DNA from: Ruminococcus flavefaciens ND2009
GTDB taxonomy: Bacteria > Bacillota > Clostridia > Oscillospirales > Ruminococcaceae
Direction: 5' to 3'
DNA: 64,000 nucleotides
NCBI RefSeq assembly: GCF_000621785.1
Contig: NZ_KK211347.1
Coordinates: 462,725-526,724, forward strand
The translations under genes and the position numbers were made by a program. Positions 57,862-64,000 of this stretch are shown here, in pieces. Every line of letters begins with the position of its first letter. The stretch's first letter is position 1. The notes under the pieces are model-generated. The model was not told the DNA's origin, searched no databases, and was given only the letters and a program-made list of their open reading frames with translations.

Positions 57862-58443
57862 TCAATAATACCGCTTTAAGCCTATGACCTTGCCGAGGAC
57901 CTCCACCTCGTCCACGATGATAGGCTCCATGGTGGGATTTTCGGGCTGGAGACGGTAGTGACCTCTCTCCTTGAAGAAGCGCTTTACCGTAGCCTCCTCG
58001 TGGTCGATGAAGGCAACGACAATATCGCCGTTTTCAGCGTAGTTCACGCGCTGAACGATGACAATATCACCGTCGAGGATACCTGCGTCTATCATGCTCT
58101 CACCGCGTATTTTCAGTGCGAACAGCTCCTGAGGGTCAACACCTGGAGCCTCAAAGCCGATGTAGCCTGTGATGTCCTCAACGGCAGTGATAGGCTGACC
58201 TGCGGTGACGGTACCCATAACCGGCACGGAAGTGGTGCCGCTGTTGGGCAGACGCAGGGTGCGGTTGAGATTTCCTGTCTTTTCGATAAGTCCCTCACGG
58301 ACCAGAGTTTCTATGTAGCGGTGGGCAGTGGACGTGGACTTGAAGCCCATAGCGTCCATTATTTCCCTTACCGACGGCGACATTCCGTCGCTGAGACGAG
58401 CCTTTATATAATTGAAAACAGCGATTTCCTTATCCTTCAGCAT
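57862..58443 (-). CDS. lexA: LexA repressor
   Basis: This 193-residue SOS repressor has a winged helix (MSPSVREIMDAMGFKSTSTA, about 21-40), the Ala81-Gly82 cleavage site in TVTAGQP, and the Ser116/Lys154 dyad (RGESM; ATVKRF). RecA-stimulated self-cleavage derepresses DNA repair genes. It starts 3 bp after murC stops, so it lacks its own promoter and is transcribed with murC, an unusual pairing. I found no GAAC-N4-GTTC LexA box upstream of the operon. Confidence 0.95.
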   Translation of the reverse strand: MLKDKEIAVFNYIKARLSDGMSPSVREIMDAMGFKSTSTAHRYIETLVREGLIEKTGNLNRTLRLPNSGTTSVPVMGTVTAGQPITAVEDITGYIGFEAPGVDPQELFALKIRGESMIDAGILDGDIVIVQRVNYAENGDIVVAFIDHEEATVKRFFKERGHYRLQPENPTMEPIIVDEVEVLGKVIGLKRYY

Positions 58444-58446
58444 AGC

Positions 58447-59862
58447 TTATTCCTCCGAAAGCTTTTTCAGTATCATTTTTGCGATCTTGTAAGCGTCTCC
58501 GCAGCCAAGAGTTATGACCAGGTCACCCTCCTGGGCGTGTTCGCAGACATAGTCGCATATCTGCTCAAAGTTTGCGTATTTTCTCTCGTCAGTCCATTCT
58601 GCTGTCTCGTCCTGGGGGAACCAGATACAGCCGGGGATCTTTTCTGCCAGGTGGCGCGTGAAGATACCGTAGGTGTTCTTCTCGCGGCTTCCCATTATAT
58701 CGGTGAGAACTGCATGGTCGGGTATCTGTAATACTCTTGCGAAGTCGTCCAGCAGCAGCTTTGTACGGGAGAATGTAAAGGGCTGGAAAACTGCCCATAC
58801 ATGGTTGAAGTTCATCTCCATGGCGGCATTGAGGGTAGCCTCAAGCTCTGTTGGGTGGTGAGCGTAGTCGTCCACAACGGTAATGCCCTTTTCAAAGCCC
58901 AGCTTCTCAAAGCGGCGCTTGGCTCCGCGGAACTCCTCCAGACCCTTCTGTATGAACTCAAAGTCAACGCCCACATAGCGAGCGGCGGCAACTGCTGCCA
59001 GGGAGTTGAGCACGTTGTGGATACCTGCCACATGGAGAGTTACCGTGCCCAGCTTTTCGCCCTTATACATGGCGTCGTAGGTGGTGAGGAGACCGTTTTC
59101 GTGCTTTACGTTCTCGGGGTAGTAGTCGCAGGAGCTGTCCCTGCCGAAGGTGATTATCTCCTTGCCGCTTATGCCCTCCAGAGACTTCATTGAGTTCTCA
59201 TCTGAGCCGTTGATGATTATGCACTTTGTGGTGTTCTCGTTGAACTTGCGGAAAGACTTGATGATATTCTCAAGAGTGCCGAAGTAGTCCAGATGGTCAG
59301 CATCGATATTGAGTATAACGGATATATCGGGGAAGAACTTGAGAAAGTGGTCCTCGAACTCGCAGGACTCGCATACCATGATGTCGCTTTTGCCTGCGAT
59401 GCCGCTTCCGCCGATGCATGGCAGCTTTCCGCCGATATAAGCGGAGAGGTCAACTCCTGCGGTATAGAGTATCTGAGTGATCATTGAGGTCGTGGAGGTC
59501 TTTCCGTGAGTTCCGGAAACGCAGATAGCGTTGTCGTACCAGCTTGTGACGATACCCAGCAGGTCTGCACGTTCGAGAACGGGAACACCGCTGGCTCTTG
59601 CAGCCATGAGCTCGGGGTTGTCAGCCATGATAGCAGCGGTGTGGACGATAAGGTCTGCACCTTCGATGTTCTCGGCGCGCTGTCCCACGAAGACGGGAAT
59701 GCCCATTTTCCTTACGGCGTCCAGGGTCTCGGTCTCGTTATTGTCCGAGCCTGTCAGGTAATAGCCCTGAGAGTGGAGGATCTGAGCAAGAGGGTACATA
59801 CCCGAACCGCCGATGCCGATGAAGTGAATGTGCTTTTTTCCTTTTAAGATGTTGATATCCAA
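58447..59862 (-). CDS. murC: UDP-N-acetylmuramate--L-alanine ligase
   Basis: This 471-residue Mur ligase attaches L-Ala to UDP-MurNAc. It has HFIGIGGSGMYPLAQIL, the ATP loop CVSGTHGKTST, NIDADHLDYFGTLENIIKSF, VDDYAHHPTELEATL and FQPFTFSRTKLL, all typical of MurC. TTG 59862 is chosen because GAAAGG lies about 8 bp upstream; a GTG at 59871 overlaps that site. It leads the murC-lexA operon. Confidence 0.94.
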   Translation of the reverse strand: MDINILKGKKHIHFIGIGGSGMYPLAQILHSQGYYLTGSDNNETETLDAVRKMGIPVFVGQRAENIEGADLIVHTAAIMADNPELMAARASGVPVLERADLLGIVTSWYDNAICVSGTHGKTSTTSMITQILYTAGVDLSAYIGGKLPCIGGSGIAGKSDIMVCESCEFEDHFLKFFPDISVILNIDADHLDYFGTLENIIKSFRKFNENTTKCIIINGSDENSMKSLEGISGKEIITFGRDSSCDYYPENVKHENGLLTTYDAMYKGEKLGTVTLHVAGIHNVLNSLAAVAAARYVGVDFEFIQKGLEEFRGAKRRFEKLGFEKGITVVDDYAHHPTELEATLNAAMEMNFNHVWAVFQPFTFSRTKLLLDDFARVLQIPDHAVLTDIMGSREKNTYGIFTRHLAEKIPGCIWFPQDETAEWTDERKYANFEQICDYVCEHAQEGDLVITLGCGDAYKIAKMILKKLSEE

Positions 59863-59980
59863 AATGATCACCTTTCTTTGAATGAATAGAATAGCCCCGA
59901 TTAATGAGGCAGTTATAAGCAGTCCGCTGCCATGCGGACAGGACTTTCAGTGGAAAATTCTGCGCTGAGAACGCGCAAAA

Positions 59981-60008
59981 ATATTAAATAATTAAGATTT
60001 AATGTCAA
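59981..60008 (-). promoter_or_regulatory. Possible murC-lexA promoter
   Basis: Minus-strand TTGACA (60008-60003) and TAATAT (59986-59981), 16-bp spacer. Confidence 0.45.
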
Positions 60009-60020
60009 TTAATATGACAT
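60002..60020. promoter_or_regulatory. Palindrome over the murC -35 region
   Basis: ATGTCA and TGACAT with a 7-bp centre, overlapping the candidate -35 box: a possible operator. The rest of 59863-60121 holds only a short GTCCGC/GCGGAC hairpin near 59920. Confidence 0.4.
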
Positions 60021-60121
60021 CAATGAGTAATTATTTGGCTCTATCACGTTGTTTTCACTGTTCTTTCACCGCTTTAAAACGAAATAATTATAATTTTTCC
60101 TTAAAACGTTGCAAAAATAGC

Positions 60122-60150
60122 TTGCATTTTTACAAAATATGCTGTATAAT
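60122..60150 (+). promoter_or_regulatory. Promoter of spoVG
   Basis: TTGCAT (60122-60127) and TATAAT (60145-60150), 17-bp spacer; it leaves a leader of about 90 bases. Confidence 0.75.
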
Positions 60151-60248
60151 AGTTTACAGGTTTACTTTCTGCTGAAAACGGTTGAGAAAAAGAAATAATT
60201 TTTCAGCGTATAACCAAGGAGTCACACCACATATAAGGAGGAAAAACT

Positions 60249-60557
60249 ATGGAAATTACAGATGTGAAGATCAGGAAGATCATGTCTGACGGACGGCTCA
60301 GAGCGGTAGTTTCGGTAACTATCGACGATATGTTTGCCGTTCATGACATCAAGGTCGTTCAGGGCGATGAAAGACTTTTCGTTGCAATGCCCAGCCGTAA
60401 AGACGAAAACGGAGTTTTCCGTGACATCGTTCATCCTATCTCGCCTTCAGCAAGAAAGCTCTTTGAGGAGAATATCCTTGACGCATATGAGAGACAGCTT
60501 GCGATAATGGAGACAGAAGCTTCCGAGGAAGCAAACGAAGAAGCTGACGAGCTTTGA
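60249..60557 (+). CDS. spoVG: SpoVG family regulator
   Basis: This 102-residue protein starts EITDVKIRKIMSDGRLRAVV and has FAVHDIKVVQGDERLFVAMP SRKD and FRDIVHPISPSARK, the SpoVG core. SpoVG is a small RNA/DNA-binding regulator of sporulation, septation and envelope genes. The last 15 residues are Glu/Ala-rich. AAGGAGG precedes the ATG. Its presence does not by itself show that the organism sporulates. Confidence 0.95.
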   Translation: MEITDVKIRKIMSDGRLRAVVSVTIDDMFAVHDIKVVQGDERLFVAMPSRKDENGVFRDIVHPISPSARKLFEENILDAYERQLAIMETEASEEANEEADEL

Positions 60558-60572
60558 TAAGTGATCTTACAT

Positions 60573-60602
60573 AAAGACCTGCCTGTGAGGTGGGTCTTTT
60601 TG
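60573..60602 (+). terminator. Terminator after spoVG
   Basis: AAAGACC and GGTCTTT arms with inner pairs, followed by a T run. Confidence 0.8.
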
Positions 60603-61139
60603 TTATATCCCCAGCATCCTTGCAGCCTTGAGGATGGCTATCTGGGTCTTGCCGTCGCGGATAGTGCCGTCCATGACCTGAGCCACGGCTTCGGAGAGGG
60701 GGATACGCTCAACGTCGAGAAACTCGTCAGGATCAAGGCTCTGTGAGCTGAAGGTAAGTCCCTTCGCCAGGTACATATAGGTTATCTCGCTGTTATAAGC
60801 GGGAGTGGGGAGCATCTCTCCCAGGTAGATGTACTCCGAGCAGGTGAAGCCGGTCTCCTCAAGGAGCTCGCGGCGGCCGCATTCGGCGTGGTCCTCGCCC
60901 TTTTCAAGCTTGCCTGCGGGGACCTCCCTGGTCACCGTCTGAAAGGGGTAGCGGAACTGCTTGACGAGGTATATCTCGTTTTTTTCCGTAACAGGAATGA
61001 CGCAGACTCCGCCGTTATGATGAAGCACATCACGGGCAGCGGTGCTGCCGTTTTCAAGCTCGGCAGTGTCATGAGTTATGGTGAAGATCACACCCTCATA
61101 CCTGACCTCGCTGGTGAGTGTTTTTTCCTGAAGATGCAT
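60603..61139 (-). CDS. nudF: Nudix hydrolase, ADP-ribose pyrophosphatase type
   Basis: This 178-residue protein has the full Nudix box (GKLEKGEDHAECGRRELLEE then TGF) and the preceding VKQFRYPFQTVTREVPAG, as in ADP-ribose pyrophosphatases that split ADP-ribose to AMP and ribose 5-phosphate. Length is typical. Its ATG shares a base with the stop of the YfhO gene upstream, so the two are coupled; there is no obvious functional tie. Confidence 0.9.
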   Translation of the reverse strand: MHLQEKTLTSEVRYEGVIFTITHDTAELENGSTAARDVLHHNGGVCVIPVTEKNEIYLVKQFRYPFQTVTREVPAGKLEKGEDHAECGRRELLEETGFTCSEYIYLGEMLPTPAYNSEITYMYLAKGLTFSSQSLDPDEFLDVERIPLSEAVAQVMDGTIRDGKTQIAILKAARMLGI

Positions 61140-63670
61140 TATTTTTCCTCCTTGCCGGATTTTGTATTGAACAGGCTGTCGCAGTATTCCTGCGCAGCCT
61201 TTATTTTTTCGCAGGATTCATAATCATAGAAGTGCTTGTGGTCGGGATAGTCTCCCTTGCTGCGCTTTCTGCGGAATATGACCACATATGCTGCCAGCAC
61301 TGCAGCGCTTATGCAGCTTATGATAATGCCTTCCCTGAGGTAGGGAGTCCTGTATCTGAATACGATGGTGTTGCTGCCCTTTTCGGCTCTGACAGCCATG
61401 AAGCCCTCGTTGACCTTTTCAATGTCAGCAGGTGAGCCGTTTACCTCTGCGGACCAGCCGCTGCTGTAGGGCACGCTGAAAAATACAAGCTTTGGAGAGT
61501 CAAGGTCTATCTCAGAGGTGAAGCCGTGGGAGTCATAGGTGAAGCTCTTAGCGGAGAGTCTCTGCTTTTCGCGGCAGAACTCCTTGTAGGTCTCACGGGA
61601 CAGCCCGACGGTTATCTCGGGGTCATACTCGTTGATGATGCCGCTGTATCTCTCAGCCTGTTCATCGGTGAGTACCAGTGACTTCATCATGAGCTTTTCG
61701 CGCTGGAGCTTGCTCTTATCATCGGCAGTCTTCTTGGTGACATAGGTATTATATGCAAAGCCCATGGGCACATACAGGGTATTCTCGTATATCTCGAAAT
61801 TATCTGTCTCGCCCACGTATCTGAATCCGGGAAGCTCATCGGGGATAACGGCGATGTCTGTATTTTCGTCGGTGGGGTCTGTAGATGAAGCGGGGGAGCT
61901 GTCCGGAGAAGCGTGGAGCAGCTCCTCATAGGTGAAGCCCTTCTTCTTCTCCTTGTAGTAGTATTTTACAGAGAAGAGTCCGCGGAGAGCATAGTGGCTG
62001 AGCTTTGCTCTTGAAGCCACGTCTCTGGGAACTCCCACATAGCTGTAGAAATCCATGATAGATGTATTGACCACGCTCTGGAAGGCTCTCATAGAGGGAA
62101 GTCCCCATAGCATGGGATAGTTGTCGCAGTCTGCGGAAATATCTATCCTGAAGAATTTATCATCGGTGACTTCCTCCCAGACCTCGTCCTCACCCTCAAT
62201 GGCTGAGTCGATGTACTCGCGGGCGTATCCAACGCTGTTTGCCCCGTAGAGGGTGGTGGTGAACACGCAGATTATGGAGGCTGCGGCAGTTACGAATACC
62301 ACGAATATACTGCTGAGCCTGCCCTTTTTCTTCCTGCGGAATATGAGGAAGGCGCACACAAGGAACAGCACCGTAACGCCCACGGTCACCCAGAAATAGA
62401 TGACGTCCTCCGGCATAGTGAATAGCTTTGCTTTTTTGCCTTCATCAGGTTTAGCGGGGAAGCAGCCGATAACAGCAAATACAGCCGTCATGACTGCGCA
62501 GACCTTCAGACCTGTGAAGCCGCTGTTGTTTTCGTCATCAAGGGTGTGAGCGGTCATCATAGACATAATGAGTATGGGCATATAGAACCAGCGGGCGTAA
62601 TAGTAGGAATTAGCCGCCTGGAAAAGGCTGTTGAGAATTGGCACCAGGGCAAAGACTCCGCAGCAGAAAAGCAGCTTTGAAGCCCAGTGCTTCCTGCGTA
62701 GGTGCATGAAGGAGATGACTCCCGCCATGGAGAACAGAGGGAGATATGCTCCGATAGACGCCCATTTTTCATATTCCGAGGTAAACAGATTGGGATAGGC
62801 AGGCGGGTCGGCAGGCATGAACAGTGTCTGCACCAGACGGGGGAGCAGGGTCTTGTCGGTGTAAGCCGTCATATCCGCTCCGTAGAGCCTTTCACTTATC
62901 CTGTAGTTGCCCATGAGAGCCATGGCTGAGGGAAGGAGAATGAACGCTGCCATAAGAGAGCCGATAACGGCTTCAAAGGCAAGTCCGAAGAACTTCCTCC
63001 AGGAGGTGTGGAAGTCCCTGCACCTCATGCGGAAGAGGTAGTATAGTATCAGGAACACAGCCTGACCTGCGAAGAAGTAGTAGTTCACACAGGCGCAGAG
63101 TGCCACGGTCAGTGCGAAAACGCCTCTGCGTCGGCAGTTTATGTTTTCCTCAATAGCTATGAGCATAAGAGGGAACAGGGCTGTGACGTCCTGGAAATGG
63201 TTGAAGAAGATGTTGAACACCTGAAAGCCCGAGAAGCTGTAGAGAAGAGCTCCCGTAACAGCGGCATTCTTGCCGCGGACAAACCGTCTTATGTAGGCAT
63301 AGGCAGTCAGGGAGGCGATACCGTGCTTCAGAGCCAGGACAAAGGGCATGGCGTACAGCACCAGTCCCCTGGGGAGGAGAACGGTCAGCCAGAAAAAGGG
63401 GCTTCCGCTCAGGTAGAAGGAGTAGGAGGTGAGAAAGTCCGAGCCCAGGTCCGTGAACCAGTTCCAGCCGAGACTGCCGCTTCTCGCCGCGTCATTGGCG
63501 AGACTGTAGAATGGTATCTGCTGGGCGTTGTAATCGCCGTAGTAGATGAAATAACCGTGTTCGGTGAACATCATTGGCAGGAGCGTGAAAAGCATAGTGC
63601 CAAAGCCCAGCAGGAATGCCAGCAGATATTTTTCTTTTGTACAGCCCTTTGCGGCGACACTTCTCTTCAA
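61139..63670 (-). CDS. YfhO-family membrane protein (second copy)
   Basis: This 843-residue protein has about a dozen membrane segments and a late extracytoplasmic domain. Family marks are YYGDYNAQQIPFYSLANDAA near the N-terminus, YSFSGFQVFNIFFNHFQDVT, and FSVPYSSGWSAEVNGSPADI with ending GSNTIVFRYRTPYLREGIII. It is the same group as 30242-32896 and is likewise a probable GT-C-like enzyme acting on cell-surface glycans. The start is TTG 63670 after GGAGGAAGG; no ATG with a ribosome site is available. Confidence 0.88.
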   Translation of the reverse strand: MKRSVAAKGCTKEKYLLAFLLGFGTMLFTLLPMMFTEHGYFIYYGDYNAQQIPFYSLANDAARSGSLGWNWFTDLGSDFLTSYSFYLSGSPFFWLTVLLPRGLVLYAMPFVLALKHGIASLTAYAYIRRFVRGKNAAVTGALLYSFSGFQVFNIFFNHFQDVTALFPLMLIAIEENINCRRRGVFALTVALCACVNYYFFAGQAVFLILYYLFRMRCRDFHTSWRKFFGLAFEAVIGSLMAAFILLPSAMALMGNYRISERLYGADMTAYTDKTLLPRLVQTLFMPADPPAYPNLFTSEYEKWASIGAYLPLFSMAGVISFMHLRRKHWASKLLFCCGVFALVPILNSLFQAANSYYYARWFYMPILIMSMMTAHTLDDENNSGFTGLKVCAVMTAVFAVIGCFPAKPDEGKKAKLFTMPEDVIYFWVTVGVTVLFLVCAFLIFRRKKKGRLSSIFVVFVTAAASIICVFTTTLYGANSVGYAREYIDSAIEGEDEVWEEVTDDKFFRIDISADCDNYPMLWGLPSMRAFQSVVNTSIMDFYSYVGVPRDVASRAKLSHYALRGLFSVKYYYKEKKKGFTYEELLHASPDSSPASSTDPTDENTDIAVIPDELPGFRYVGETDNFEIYENTLYVPMGFAYNTYVTKKTADDKSKLQREKLMMKSLVLTDEQAERYSGIINEYDPEITVGLSRETYKEFCREKQRLSAKSFTYDSHGFTSEIDLDSPKLVFFSVPYSSGWSAEVNGSPADIEKVNEGFMAVRAEKGSNTIVFRYRTPYLREGIIISCISAAVLAAYVVIFRRKRSKGDYPDHKHFYDYESCEKIKAAQEYCDSLFNTKSGKEEK

Positions 63671-63706
63671 GGTTCCTTCCTCCGTAAAAAATAGATATAC
63701 ATACTA

Positions 63707-63735
63707 ATTATATCATAAGAGATAAAAAAATGCAA
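63707..63735 (-). promoter_or_regulatory. Promoter of the second YfhO gene
   Basis: Minus-strand TTGCAT (63735-63730) and TATAAT (63712-63707), 17-bp spacer. Confidence 0.75.
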
Positions 63736-63791
63736 CAAAAAACAGAATATATTTTCGATTTTTAGTCTGTAAAGCATTTTTACCGCGCCCC

Positions 63792-63820
63792 TTGCTATTT
63801 CTTTAATTGTATGTTATAAT
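63792..63820 (+). promoter_or_regulatory. Promoter of the cysteine desulfurase gene
   Basis: TTGCTA (63792-63797) and TATAAT (63815-63820), 17-bp spacer, with CCGCGCCCC directly before it as at 23172. Confidence 0.75.
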
Positions 63821-63859
63821 ATAGGGTATGCAACTATACTGAACAAAGGGGAACATAGA

Positions 63860-64000
63860 ATGGAAGTTTACCTGGACAATGCGGCGACCACAAAGCCCTG
63901 CGAGGAAGCAGTGGCGGCGGCGGTGACCGCAATGACACAGAAATACGGCAATCCCTCGTCGCTCCACCGTGCAGGTCTCGAAGCACAGCTCCTTATGGAC
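63860..64000 (+). CDS. Cysteine desulfurase, N-terminal 47 residues (runs off window)
   Basis: The open frame starts at ATG 63860 after AAAGGGG. It encodes MEVYLDNAATTKPCEEAVAA and then YGNPSSLHRAGLEA, the hallmark start of NifS/IscS-type PLP enzymes that take sulfur from cysteine for Fe-S clusters or tRNA thiolation. The PLP lysine and active cysteine lie outside the window, so the subtype cannot be told. Confidence 0.88.
   Translation, partial: MEVYLDNAATTKPCEEAVAAAVTAMTQKYGNPSSLHRAGLEAQLLMD

Overview
The window looks like a chromosomal segment of a Ruminococcus-type gut or rumen Firmicute (Oscillospiraceae). The reasons are type I dockerins on secreted proteins, a CBM22-dockerin-CE1 esterase, Thr-rich linkers on exported proteins, strong AGGAGG-type ribosome sites, many GTG/TTG starts and clear TTGACA-17-TATAAT promoters. 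Genus is inferred from architecture, not from a marker gene. I found no rRNA, tRNA, CRISPR array, insertion sequence or prophage.

Layout. 1-6.35 kb: the 5' part (over 2,100 codons) of a giant secreted BspA-like leucine-rich-repeat protein on the minus strand; its C-terminus lies off the left edge. 6.9-10.8 kb: a lone glycosyltransferase, then a secreted dockerin/SH3/KPVIYLYP-domain protein behind a promoter with LytTR-like direct repeats. 10.9-17.3 kb: a truncated AbrB-like gene and a surface-polysaccharide cluster (O-antigen ligase-like polymerase, DUF1972/GT4, GT4, GT2, galE). 17.3-21.5 kb: two hairpin-rich repeat elements, the CBM22-dockerin-CE1 esterase, and a secreted protein with five Ca-binding half-dockerin-like motifs plus a terminal dockerin. 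21.6-28.4 kb: a DEDDh exonuclease, an MmcQ/YjbR-EVE fusion, an alpha/beta hydrolase lacking the normal nucleophile, Tex, DUF2225, a lipoprotein and a Fur-family regulator. 28.3-37.4 kb: an antisense mini-ORF, membrane proteins, YfhO, an AEC transporter, a ROK-type regulator and VanZ. 37.5-46.4 kb: xylulokinase, a GNAT acetyltransferase, an orphan PglX-like DNA methyltransferase, a DtxR-type regulator, a murL-murD pair, and class II fructose-bisphosphate aldolase.

46.4-64 kb is mostly cell-envelope and housekeeping on the minus strand: FMN reductase, SpoIIQ-like M23 protein, VanW, mreBCD-mrdA (cell elongation), DUF4321, dUTPase, U32 peptidase, ZapA, a small gene bracketed by inverted repeats, murC-lexA, then spoVG (+), a Nudix/YfhO pair and the start of a cysteine desulfurase (+).

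The most notable points are: the murL-murD pair, which implies a non-MurI route to D-glutamate in peptidoglycan; an 11-bp inverted repeat flanking the aldolase promoter; an unknown domain shared by the lipoprotein at 27.4 kb and the zinc-ribbon membrane protein at 29.1 kb; the multi-EF-hand secreted protein; the hydrolase with a displaced catalytic serine; the compact orphan PglX-like methyltransferase; and the hairpin/MITE-like repeat families. I do not see a complete new multi-gene defence or mobile system.
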